The position numbers were made by a program, and so were the translations under genes. The notes beneath the pieces are model-generated. The model made no database searches, was not told the origin of the DNA, and saw only the letters and a list, made by a program, of their open reading frames with translations. This document shows positions 1 through 7,010 of a stretch of 28,682 bases of DNA, in pieces. The first letter of the stretch is position 1; the number at the start of each line of letters is the position of its first letter. The stretch is from Elusimicrobia bacterium RIFOXYB2_FULL_48_7 (GTDB taxonomy: Bacteria > Elusimicrobiota > Endomicrobiia > CG1-02-37-114 > XYA2-FULL-39-19). Location: NCBI GenBank assembly GCA_001800495.1, contig MGVM01000088.1, positions 12,311 to 40,992 on the forward strand, read 5' to 3'.

Positions 1-842
1 GATCCGTATATAGATGATGGTAAGTCTAAACTTATATTTTTGCTTGATTTTAAAGCTGGCATTTTTATTGTATGAACTAATGTCGATGCATAATTTGAAC
101 TTGCAAGATAAAATGGCCTAGAATAGTCACCTTCCATTTTTACAACGGTATCAGGTCCAGTAGCACCAGCAAATATAGTTTGATTTAAATGCCCAAGCAT
201 GTGTGTATCTATATATACTTCTTGATAAATATTTTCATCTTCCCACTGACCGACTTGATTTGTAATATAAGCATGGGCTGTTATGAGCATTCCGTTGGGA
301 GCTGCGTTTGCTGGTATTGTAATAGTAAGTTCGGAAGCCCAATTATCCGATGTAGTACTATATATTTTCATTAATCCAAACCCGGATGTTGTTGTTAATG
401 AACCACCAATATCAACATTTCCGGTTGCTTGAACGTTGGTTGCTTTAACATTGCCTGCTACTTCAAGTCTCTCTGTTGGCGTTCCTGCTATTCCAATACC
501 AACATTTCCATTTGTTGCGTTTAATTTCATTATGTTTGTGCCCGCACCATTTTTGAAAGTTGTTTCTCCTGCGCCATGGCCTATTTCCATAACATCATTA
601 TATGCCCCAGCGCTATTTTGCAACCTTAATACAGCTGAATGAGCACCGGGATTCGTTGTTCTGATAACGGTTTTTACATAATCTGCCCCGCCATTTATTT
701 CAAATTTCTCTGCTGGGGTTCCTGTAATCCCTATACTGACCTTTCCTGATGGGGTAATCATCATGGCAGGGTTTGAAAGTAAGCCGCTTGCATTGGGTTG
801 ACCAAACAACCAATTATTTTCACCACTTAAACGCCATTCGTT
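1..842 (-). CDS. C-terminal part of secreted tail-fibre-like surface protein (partial, shifted frame)
   Basis: This reading frame continues the protein that begins at 1324, but in a different frame, and runs open off the left edge of the window. It reads NEWRLSGENNWLFGQPNASG at its start. Two copies of a repeat of the type 'G(N/K)V(G/S)IGI.GTP.E(R/K)(L/F)E(V/I)' follow, the second as GIAGTPTERLEVAGNVKATN. This repeat is characteristic of secreted, fibre-like bacterial surface proteins related to phage tail fibres. The rest looks beta-rich and contains no stop. I infer that it and the 827-1324 frame are one gene split by a single-base indel near 841. The true C-terminus lies outside the window. 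Base composition is more A+T-rich than the neighbouring metabolic genes. Confidence 0.7.
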
Positions 843-1324
843 ACAGTATCTGCATTATTTGCAGCAGCAGCATGAGTGGCTTCTGTTGCCGTATCCGCAT
901 TTTGAGCCCTCATAGCATAACCTACGCTTACAAGTTGTTGTCTTGGCAAAAGTGTTTCCGATGCGAAAACATCCGGCCCGCTTTCAATGGTTATTTCTAA
1001 CCAAAGGTTATCCTGGCCCTTAAAATGTCCATCAATTTTATTCTGATTGCTTTTACCCAAATAAACATTAAATATTCCATTTTTACATGGTACAGACGGC
1101 ATTGTCTCATTCCAAATAGACGCGCCGCCTGATTCAACAGTAAACAATTTGAACGTCAGAGAATAATCTCCGTCCTTTTTGTTAGCTCCACTTGAGTCTG
1201 TTAATCTTCCTTGAACACTAATCATTTCTCTATTTAAGGCATCTTGCGCATATAAGTTGGACAAACAAACAACTAACAAGAGTAACAGCACTTTAAAACC
1301 TTTAACAAAACAGTTCCTAATCAT
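827..1324 (-). CDS. Secreted tail-fibre-like surface protein, N-terminal part
   Basis: The 165-aa frame starts at an ATG preceded by AAGGAGAG. It has a signal peptide (basic start, hydrophobic stretch about residues 10-24, cleavage after LYA). The mature part opens with ISVQGRLTDSSG and later has GIFNVYLG and LLPRQQLVSVGYAMRAQNA. This layout ('QGRLTD...', 'SLTFKLF', 'F.V.LG', 'YA..A..A') is a familiar N-terminal module of secreted repeat proteins in Gram-negative candidate phyla. The frame stops at 827 in the Ala/Asp-rich linker, exactly where homologues normally continue into a W-R-L-S/T-G segment. That segment is present in another frame, so this is probably a frameshifted gene rather than a short protein. 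Its role is probably at the cell surface; the ligand is unknown. Confidence 0.75.
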   Translation of the reverse strand: MIRNCFVKGFKVLLLLLVVCLSNLYAQDALNREMISVQGRLTDSSGANKKDGDYSLTFKLFTVESGGASIWNETMPSVPCKNGIFNVYLGKSNQNKIDGHFKGQDNLWLEITIESGPDVFASETLLPRQQLVSVGYAMRAQNADTATEATHAAAANNADTVTNGV

Positions 1325-1407
1325 TTTTTCTCTCCTTAAATTATTTTCTATTCAATATTTCTCGTTCGATCCCAACCCATGGTAATGTTGCCCATTTTAA
1401 CTGCCCT

Positions 1408-1436
1408 ATATTATCACTAGTGTGGTAAAAAGTCAA
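1408..1436 (-). promoter_or_regulatory. Predicted sigma70-type promoter for the surface protein
   Basis: On the minus strand TTGACT (1436-1431) is followed by 17 bases and TAATAT (1413-1408). Transcription would start near 1401 and give a leader of about 75 nt before the ATG at 1324. The -10 matches the consensus in four of six positions. Confidence 0.45.
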
Positions 1437-1469
1437 GATGAATCTATTGATGTGTCTATGGATGAATCT
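1437..1469. repeat. Direct repeat GATGAATCT, possible operator
   Basis: GATGAATCT occurs at 1437-1445 and again at 1461-1469, a 24-bp period. The first copy abuts the -35 of the minus-strand promoter. The spacing would put both copies on a similar face of the DNA, so a regulator site for the divergent genes is possible, but two 9-mers are weak evidence. Confidence 0.25.
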
Positions 1470-1539
1470 GCCGGCCCAGGGCTTCCCTATATATTTAGAC
1501 ACCAAAAAAAGGAAAACTCCCCACCCTGCTAGCAAAAAA

Positions 1540-1568
1540 TCAACAAAATACCGGGAATTTGCTATAAT
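1540..1568 (+). promoter_or_regulatory. Predicted promoter of the Gfo/Idh operon
   Basis: TCAACA (1540-1545), 17 bases, then a consensus TATAAT (1563-1568). The start of transcription would be near 1575, 25 nt before the ATG at 1600. This placement means a start codon at 1438 cannot be used from this promoter. Confidence 0.6.
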
Positions 1569-1599
1569 TAGGGTCAATAATTTAAAGTTTGGAGGTTTT

Positions 1600-2877
1600 A
1601 TGAACCAAAACAACAAGCCCACGAAACCCGTGGATGTAACGATAGTCGGCGGAGGGATGATAACAAACGACCTCATCCTGCCGTCGGTTTACCACATGCA
1701 GAGAACCGGGCTGGTGAAGGACATAAACATCTGCGCGCTTAATTCACCCCCCTTGAAAGCGCTTAAAGAAAACAAGGAAATACTCGACGCCTTCCCGGAA
1801 CAGGATTTCAACGCTTATCCTGCTCTGACCGAAGACCCCAAGAAGAATTTCCCCGCTCTTTATAAGGAAGTGCTCTCTAAAATGGCACCCAGGCAGGCGG
1901 TAATAGTGGCGATGCCGGACCAGTTCCACTACGAAGTGGTGATGGAAGCTCTGAAAAACAACCAGCATGTGCTTTGCGTGAAGCCGCTTGTTTTAAAATA
2001 CCAGCAGGACATAGAAATCGAGAAAATTGCCCTTGAAAAAGGGCTTTTCGTGGGTGTTGAATACCATAAAAGGTTCGACCGCAGGGCACTGATGGCAAAA
2101 CGCGGGTACAAACTGGGACATTTCGGCGAATTTGTTATGGGCGAAGCCAAGATGATAGAACCGTACTATTACCGCTCCTCCAATTTTCAGAACTGGTTCA
2201 CCTGCGAGAATACCGACCCCTTCGTTTACGTCGGCTGCCACTACGTGGACCTGACATATTTCATCACCGGCCTGAAACCCGTTGAGGTCAATGTGTCCGG
2301 CGTCAAGGGGAAGTTCCCCAACGGAAATGTTGGGTACATGTGGGCCAATGGCAGAGTGAAATTCGAGAACGGCGCGATACTTTCGGTAATCGACGGCCTG
2401 GGCTACCCCGATGAGGGCGCGGGCAGCAACGAGCAGTGCCTGTCAATGTTTTTTGAAGGCAAGGGCAAATCCGGGCTCATCAAGCACGACGATCAGTTCC
2501 GCGGAGTGAGCCACTGCTACCTGGAAGGCATAGGGTGCGCGGGCTCGCACTTTAATTTCATAAACCCGGATTTCTACAAGCTTGTGAGCTGGGAAGGCAA
2601 AGGGTTCAAGCCAATCGGATATGGTTATGAATCCGTGGCCGCATCAATAAACGCGATGATAAGGATAGAGGGCGAAGTTGCCGGGCTTTCTGAAGACAAA
2701 TCTCTGAAAAAACGGCAGGAAATAATAAAAGAAATCGATGAAAACGGGTTGATTGCCACACCTGCCAACAGCTATATCAACGAGCTTGTGGTTGAAGCGG
2801 CAAGAATGTCCATTTTGAAGGACGGTATGCCGGTAAAAATAAATTACGGAAAGAACCCGGGAGCAGAATTGAGGTAA
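1600..2877 (+). CDS. Gfo/Idh/MocA-family NAD(P)-dependent oxidoreductase
   Basis: A 425-aa cytoplasmic protein. The start is ATG 1600 with GGAGG seven bases upstream and a promoter just before it; the same frame is open back to 1438, but that extension is not protein-like. The N-terminus carries the dinucleotide-binding strand VDVTIVGGGM (glycines 17-19). The family's usual EKP motif appears as VKP (127-129), keeping the lysine. EYHKRFD (154-160) and GCHYVDLTYF (H214, D217) match the catalytic C-terminal half. Members oxidise or epimerise hydroxyl groups of sugars or cyclitols (glucose, inositol, N-acetylated sugars). The substrate cannot be told from sequence. It leads a run of genes that includes an isomerase and an inositol-monophosphatase-like enzyme, which favours a sugar or cyclitol catabolic or modification pathway. 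Confidence 0.9.
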   Translation: MNQNNKPTKPVDVTIVGGGMITNDLILPSVYHMQRTGLVKDINICALNSPPLKALKENKEILDAFPEQDFNAYPALTEDPKKNFPALYKEVLSKMAPRQAVIVAMPDQFHYEVVMEALKNNQHVLCVKPLVLKYQQDIEIEKIALEKGLFVGVEYHKRFDRRALMAKRGYKLGHFGEFVMGEAKMIEPYYYRSSNFQNWFTCENTDPFVYVGCHYVDLTYFITGLKPVEVNVSGVKGKFPNGNVGYMWANGRVKFENGAILSVIDGLGYPDEGAGSNEQCLSMFFEGKGKSGLIKHDDQFRGVSHCYLEGIGCAGSHFNFINPDFYKLVSWEGKGFKPIGYGYESVAASINAMIRIEGEVAGLSEDKSLKKRQEIIKEIDENGLIATPANSYINELVVEAARMSILKDGMPVKINYGKNPGAELR

Positions 2878-2890
2878 AAAGGAGTTTCAC

Positions 2891-3361
2891 GTGGCTTGGG
2901 TGAGGAGCAAAAGTTTTACTGAGGATCGCGGCATTTACATGAACTCGACGCTTGTCGACAAAGTCGTAAAGAACAAGCTTGAGGAGATATGGGTTTCCGC
3001 CCTGCGCAACAACCTGGTGGACATCAGGATCTATTTTTATTTCCCGAACCAGCCCGAACCAAAACCGACAAAGAAAGGCATATGGATTTCCTTCAAGCAC
3101 ATCCCGAAACTTATCCAGGCGTTTGAGAAACTGATTGCCAACCCTGAAGCGCTGGTGGACGTGGAGCTTAAAAGCGATAAAAAATCGCAGTTAAGAACCT
3201 ACAGCGCTAAATACGATAATAAAAATCTTGTGCATATCCGCCAATTTTACCTGAAGGCCGGGGAGTTTGCTCCTGGCAGGGGCATAGCTTTCCCGCTTGA
3301 CGTGCTTCCGCGGATGATCGAAGCCCTGAAAAAAGCCGCCCCCCTCGACGGAAAGGTCTAG
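2891..3361 (+). CDS. Protein with two tandem PC4-like (p15) modules
   Basis: A 156-aa protein that starts with GTG at 2891, preceded by AAAAAGGAG, 13 bases after the oxidoreductase stop codon. Two segments look like copies of one module. The first (about 42-81) contains LVDIRIYF, then KPTKKGIWISF, then a helix IPKLIQAFEKL. The second (about 113-149) contains LVHIRQFYLKAGEFAPGRGI, then a helix VLPRMIEALKKA. The order (IR.(F/Y)Y..., a G-P-(x)-(K/R)-G-I turn, a C-terminal helix) is the signature of the transcriptional coactivator PC4/p15 fold, which binds single-stranded DNA or RNA as a dimer. A fused duplicate would make a pseudo-dimer. Being co-transcribed with a sugar enzyme suggests a regulatory role for this locus, which is inference. 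There is no signal peptide. I recognised the fold by motif only. Confidence 0.6.
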   Translation: MAWVRSKSFTEDRGIYMNSTLVDKVVKNKLEEIWVSALRNNLVDIRIYFYFPNQPEPKPTKKGIWISFKHIPKLIQAFEKLIANPEALVDVELKSDKKSQLRTYSAKYDNKNLVHIRQFYLKAGEFAPGRGIAFPLDVLPRMIEALKKAAPLDGKV

Positions 3362-3387
3362 AAAACCCGGGAATTCCGCTTACACAA

Positions 3388-4116
3388 ATGAAAAAACTTT
3401 TAACCGCTGTGATTTTTGCCGCCATTTCTTTTGTAAACGCTTACCCTGCTGAAACCAGCCTTGACCACATCCTGAAACAGGCGGGGCTGCGGCAGGAAAA
3501 AATAGAGAAAGGCGTCGTTGACATGAATTTCACCGCCAACACCGCCTTCCTGCAGAAAAATACCGAAGGCAAAACCGAAAAAAAGATAAACAGCTCGAGG
3601 GTTGTCTACCAGAAACAGCCGGATATATTAATTGAAAAATATTCCTCTATGGAAATAGACGGCAAGGCACTAACCGCGAATGAACTGGACAAAGAAACCA
3701 AGAAAAGGCAGAAACGCACCGACAGGAGGCAGTCCAAGTCACCCTTCAGCCCTTCAATGAAGGATTCGTACGCCCATGCCCTTTCAGGCGAAACGGAATT
3801 TGAAGGCCGGAGCGCCTGGGTTGTAAGTTTTACCCCTAAAGAAAAGAAGGAAACATTTATTGAGGGTAAAGCATACATCTCAAAGAAGGATTTCAGCGTG
3901 CTCGGGATGGATTTTGTCCCCGCGGTCCTACCGCCTGTCATAAAAGCCATGAAAATGAGTATGTCTATGGCCCCGGTGGATGGATACTGGCTGCCCGCAA
4001 AATTCCGGATGGAAATAACGCTGAAAATAACGTTTATTTTCACCCTTGCCGACAAACGCATCGAGATAGAGGAAACCTACTCGGACTATAAGCTGAATAC
4101 GCCCAAAAACCAATAA
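3388..4116 (+). CDS. Exported LolA-like protein of unknown function
   Basis: A 242-aa protein with a clear signal peptide (MKKLLTAVIFAAISFVNA, residues 1-18) and no lipobox cysteine. The mature part alternates charged and hydrophobic residues in a beta-rich pattern. The segment FIEGKAYISKKDFSVLGMDF, followed by a YWLPAKFRMEI strand, resembles the LolA/outer-membrane-lipoprotein-sorting superfamily, where a half-barrel carries lipid or lipoprotein across the periplasm. A very basic linker (about residues 105-118) interrupts the middle. It lies 26 bases after the PC4-like gene. I see no strong Shine-Dalgarno sequence at this ATG. The LolA link is by general pattern only; it could be another periplasmic beta-sandwich protein. 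Confidence 0.6.
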   Translation: MKKLLTAVIFAAISFVNAYPAETSLDHILKQAGLRQEKIEKGVVDMNFTANTAFLQKNTEGKTEKKINSSRVVYQKQPDILIEKYSSMEIDGKALTANELDKETKKRQKRTDRRQSKSPFSPSMKDSYAHALSGETEFEGRSAWVVSFTPKEKKETFIEGKAYISKKDFSVLGMDFVPAVLPPVIKAMKMSMSMAPVDGYWLPAKFRMEITLKITFIFTLADKRIEIEETYSDYKLNTPKNQ

Positions 4117-4127
4117 GGTAGCATTAG

Positions 4128-4156
4128 TTGATTATTTCCATAAATTAATGTATATA
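4128..4156 (+). promoter_or_regulatory. Predicted internal promoter before the epimerase operon
   Basis: TTGATT (4128-4133), 17 bases, TATATA (4151-4156) in a strongly A+T-rich gap between genes. It would give a leader of about 85 nt that contains the hairpin at 4198-4232. It suggests that 4249-9284 can be transcribed separately from 1600-4116. Confidence 0.4.
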
Positions 4157-4197
4157 TATTGATAATTTAGTAAATATTTAAAAATTTATAGGAGGAT

Positions 4198-4232
4198 TAC
4201 CCCATACTCTTCCTAGCGAGTAGAATGGGGTA
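4198..4232 (+). repeat. Hairpin repeat family E, copy 1 (leader of epimerase gene)
   Basis: A 35-nt unit with outer arms TACCCCAT and ATGGGGTA, inner stem ACTC/GAGT, loop TTCCTAGC, and a three-base bulge AGA on the 3' side. It ends 16 nt before the ATG at 4249. Related copies lie at 18675-18709 and 24073-24106. Compared with copy 2, the inner stem differs at two pairs that change together, so base pairing is kept. Confidence 0.75.
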
Positions 4233-4248
4233 TCCACAAGGAGAGAAC

Positions 4249-5085
4249 ATGAAGTATTCAGTTTTCACAGTCAGCCTTCCGACACTTAAGCCGGAAAGAA
4301 TCGTGCAGGAGTTCAAAAAAATGGGCCTTGACGGCGTAGAATGGAGAGTACACGAGGCATTCCATTTCAAGCCGGAAGAGCTTGAAAAAAACGCGGCTTA
4401 CATAAAGAAACTCACAGCCGACGCCGGGCTCGGGATTTCCAACGTCGCCACATACACAAAGATTACCGAGCTGGACCTGAGCAAAAGCCTTATAGCCGCC
4501 ACCGCGGCCATGGGCGCGCCGTCCCTGCGCCTGGGCATGCTCTGGTATGAAAAATCCAACACCGCCTACAACAAACTCTACAAGGAAGCCAAGGACACCA
4601 TTGAAAAACTCGTGCCTGTCCTCAAACAGCACAAGGTAAAACTGGTGTTTGAGCTTCACCATGAATCAATAACCCCGTCAGCCAGCGCGCTTTATTCGCT
4701 GATAAAGGATTACCCGCCTGAAGTTGTCGGCGCGCTTTACGACCCCGCGAATATGATAGTTGAAGGTTACGAGGCCTTTGCGTTCGACCTGCTGGGGCCC
4801 TACGTCGCGCACGTGCACGCCAAAGATGTAATGTTCGTTAAGGACGACAAGGGAAAATGGGGCAGAAAATGGATGGTTTTGGGCGATGGCATGGCAAACT
4901 GGACCAATATTTTCACCGCGCTGGACAAAATCAACTACAAGGGCTACATCTCATCGGAAAACATAACCATAGGCGGATTGAAGGAAACGATGAAAGAAGA
5001 GGAACACCAGAAATTCTGCCTTGAAACGATCACGAAAGAAATTTCTTTCCTGAAAAAAGCGGAAAAAGAAACCTTAGGGAAATAA
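4249..5085 (+). CDS. Sugar phosphate isomerase/epimerase (IolE/IolI-like TIM barrel)
   Basis: A 278-aa protein starting at ATG 4249, after AAGGAGAG; an upstream ATG at 4225 lies inside the hairpin and is rejected. The sequence fits the xylose-isomerase-like TIM barrel family. LDGVEWRVHE (27-36) is the end of the first strand region. KLVFELHHE (131-139), GALYDPANM (161-169), VAHVHAKDV (186-194) and ISSEN (234-238) match the family positions that hold the divalent metal (E135, D165, H190, E237). Such enzymes isomerise, epimerise or dehydrate sugars, keto-sugars and inosose. Neighbouring Gfo/Idh and IMPase-like genes make an inositol-like or keto-sugar substrate plausible, but this is inference. 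Cytoplasmic. Confidence 0.88.
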   Translation: MKYSVFTVSLPTLKPERIVQEFKKMGLDGVEWRVHEAFHFKPEELEKNAAYIKKLTADAGLGISNVATYTKITELDLSKSLIAATAAMGAPSLRLGMLWYEKSNTAYNKLYKEAKDTIEKLVPVLKQHKVKLVFELHHESITPSASALYSLIKDYPPEVVGALYDPANMIVEGYEAFAFDLLGPYVAHVHAKDVMFVKDDKGKWGRKWMVLGDGMANWTNIFTALDKINYKGYISSENITIGGLKETMKEEEHQKFCLETITKEISFLKKAEKETLGK

Positions 5086-5111
5086 AAGGATATTTAAAAA
5101 GGAGCGATTAA

Positions 5112-6029
5112 ATGGACATTTTTGAAAAACGGCTGAAGAATTTTGCAAAAGAAGGCGAACTTACAGCGTTCAACCTGGCGATGGTCGCCGAGGCGCTGGA
5201 CACGGTTGAAGAACTAAAAAGAAAAAACATCGGCGGCGAGATAGTTGAAAAAAGGATGGCTGAGGAATACAAAACCTGGGACCCCGACATTTTCAAGGTT
5301 GACAAGGACACGGAAAACGGGTTCCGGCGCAGACTGGAAGCGAAAAACAAGCCCTACGTCCTGCTTTCCGAAGAAGTTGAACGCCTTGAGATCAACAAGG
5401 ACAAGCCCGGCGAACTGCAATATGTCGTGGCCGACCCCTTTGACGGGAGCATCCTGTTCAAGAAAGGCATACCGGATTTCTGGTACAGCTCCCTTGCTTT
5501 TTATGACAAAAACATCAAGCCGCTTACCAGCGCAGTGGGCGACTGTATAATGAAAACGCTCACCTTCGCCAATGAAAAAGGCGCTTTCGGCTCGGTGCTT
5601 GAAGGCGACAATATCGTGCACAAATTCAAACTTGACGCCGCGTACAGGGAAAAGATGGGCAGGAAAAATGTTACAGAGCTCAAGGACGCCAGCCTGGAAT
5701 CCTACGCGCTCAAGCCGGGAAAATTTCTGCTTCCTTTGATAGACAATTACAGGGAAGTCGTCAAGAATTTCAAGTTTTTCATCCCCAACGGCGGGCCTTA
5801 CGGCTTTGTTGACGTGGCGGAAGGAAAAATTGACGTTTACTTCGCCACCAAGCAGCCGTTCGTTGACGTGTTTTCCGGCATTTACATAGCCGAGCAGGCG
5901 GGAGCGGTGGTGACGGATTTCAACGGCAACAAGGTCAACTGCGTGGACAACGTGCACGGGATGTTCGACGTGCTGGTCTCAACAAACGAAGAACTGCACA
6001 AAAAAGTGCTTGAAAAAATAAAAAAATAA
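5112..6029 (+). CDS. Inositol-monophosphatase/FBPase-family sugar phosphatase
   Basis: A 305-aa cytoplasmic protein with AAGGAG before ATG 5112, 26 bases after the epimerase gene. It carries the metal-binding signature of the IMPase/FBPase family: LLSEEVE (84-90, acidic pair E87/E88), VVADPFDGSILFKKG (105-119, corresponding to DP(I/L)DGT, with D108 and D111), and FVDVFSGIYIAEQAGAVVTD (250-269, corresponding to the WDxAAG block, D252, with the tryptophan replaced by valine). The catalysed step would be Mg2+-dependent removal of phosphate from a sugar or cyclitol monophosphate. The long N-terminal helix region (about 1-80) and the insert near 165-215 are somewhat divergent, so the substrate may not be inositol phosphate or fructose bisphosphate. 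Confidence 0.85.
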   Translation: MDIFEKRLKNFAKEGELTAFNLAMVAEALDTVEELKRKNIGGEIVEKRMAEEYKTWDPDIFKVDKDTENGFRRRLEAKNKPYVLLSEEVERLEINKDKPGELQYVVADPFDGSILFKKGIPDFWYSSLAFYDKNIKPLTSAVGDCIMKTLTFANEKGAFGSVLEGDNIVHKFKLDAAYREKMGRKNVTELKDASLESYALKPGKFLLPLIDNYREVVKNFKFFIPNGGPYGFVDVAEGKIDVYFATKQPFVDVFSGIYIAEQAGAVVTDFNGNKVNCVDNVHGMFDVLVSTNEELHKKVLEKIKK

Positions 6030-6044
6030 ACGGAGGGAGCTGAC

Positions 6045-6995
6045 ATGGAAGTACTCAAAGTAAAAGACTTAAAGAAGGAAGATGTACCCAAGGAAATGAG
6101 GGTTGAAAGTTATTTCGACCTCAAGGCGCACCCGTTCAAGCACGAAGCGCTTCTAACGGGCGAAGGCGTGAATTCAGTGGTCAGCGTTATAGGCAAAATA
6201 GGCAGTTATTCGAAGAAATGGATCGCCGACACCATAAGCGAAAACCTGAAAAAGAACCCGGTGCTGAAAGTCCAGAAGAGCTTTGACAAGATCAACACCC
6301 ACGGCCATTTTGAAGTAATACTTGAAGAAGGCGCGGTTTTCTCCCCATCGTGCATTTTCGGGTCAAAAGACGCTGGAAAAGCTGGTAAGCTATACGTTTC
6401 CAAAAACGCGGTAGTATTCGGAAGCGACATCTACCTGGATGAAGGCGATATTTTCATAGATGAAGGCGCGGTTATTGAAGCAAGCGCCGGCTTGAAAGGG
6501 CCCACCATCATAGGCAAGAAAACCAGCGTCCGTGAAGGCGCGTACCTGCGCGGCAACGTTATAATCGGCGACGGCGCTGTTATCAGGGGCGAGCTGAAGA
6601 ACGTGCTCATACTGGACAAGGGCAACTTCCCCCACCCGTCATACCTGGGAGATAGCATCTGCGGCTATATGTCGCATTTCGGCAACCAGGTCACTGCGGC
6701 GAACCTCGGCATTTATGAGGGCTTGAAAGACGCTGACAAGAGAACAAACCTTGTTTTCCGGCTTGGCGGCAAATCATACGACATCGGCACCCCGAAAATG
6801 GGCGTAGTTGCCGGAGATTTCTGCCAGATCGGCTGTTCTTCAACGACAGACCCGGGAACTTTCCTTATGCCGCATACTATTTCTTACACGCTTACCAGGA
6901 TCAGCAAGGGTTTTTATGGCCCCAATGAAATCCTGAAAAACAAGGCACTTGAGAAAGGCATCATTGAAAGGTCTCCTTTCAATCCGAATAAATGA
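6045..6995 (+). CDS. Left-handed beta-helix protein like the C-terminus of sugar nucleotidyltransferases
   Basis: A 316-aa protein, 15 bases after the phosphatase gene, with GGAGGGAGC before the ATG. Residues about 95-270 show hexapeptide-repeat periodicity (LYVSKNAVVFGSDIYLDEGD, AVIEASAGLKGPTIIGKKTS and following). The stretch containing RGNVIIGDGAVIRG and PHPSYLGDSICGYMSHFGNQ strongly resembles the beta-helix domain found behind glucose-1-phosphate thymidylyltransferase-like and GlmU-like proteins. The N-terminal nucleotidyltransferase domain is absent: there is no GxGTRxxPxT loop. The first ~90 residues are alpha/beta and unassigned. It could be an acyltransferase on a sugar or a regulatory/scaffold relative. 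Cytoplasmic and probably trimeric, as is usual for this fold. Confidence 0.8.
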   Translation: MEVLKVKDLKKEDVPKEMRVESYFDLKAHPFKHEALLTGEGVNSVVSVIGKIGSYSKKWIADTISENLKKNPVLKVQKSFDKINTHGHFEVILEEGAVFSPSCIFGSKDAGKAGKLYVSKNAVVFGSDIYLDEGDIFIDEGAVIEASAGLKGPTIIGKKTSVREGAYLRGNVIIGDGAVIRGELKNVLILDKGNFPHPSYLGDSICGYMSHFGNQVTAANLGIYEGLKDADKRTNLVFRLGGKSYDIGTPKMGVVAGDFCQIGCSSTTDPGTFLMPHTISYTLTRISKGFYGPNEILKNKALEKGIIERSPFNPNK

Positions 6996-7010
6996 CCGGA
7001 GGAAACACCA

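Noticed and set aside
820..860. Programmed ribosomal frameshifting in the surface protein
   Set aside because: No slippery heptamer, downstream structure or internal Shine-Dalgarno sequence is evident; a simple indel explains it better.
1438..1599. Upstream extension of the Gfo/Idh gene to a start at 1438
   Set aside because: The extension lies over the predicted promoter and has no family-like sequence; ATG 1600 has GGAGG and begins the dinucleotide-binding domain properly.
5214..5957. 247-codon minus-strand frame opposite the IMPase-like gene
   Set aside because: Antisense to a gene with intact metal-binding motifs, no ribosome site, and the translation looks like reverse-frame noise.
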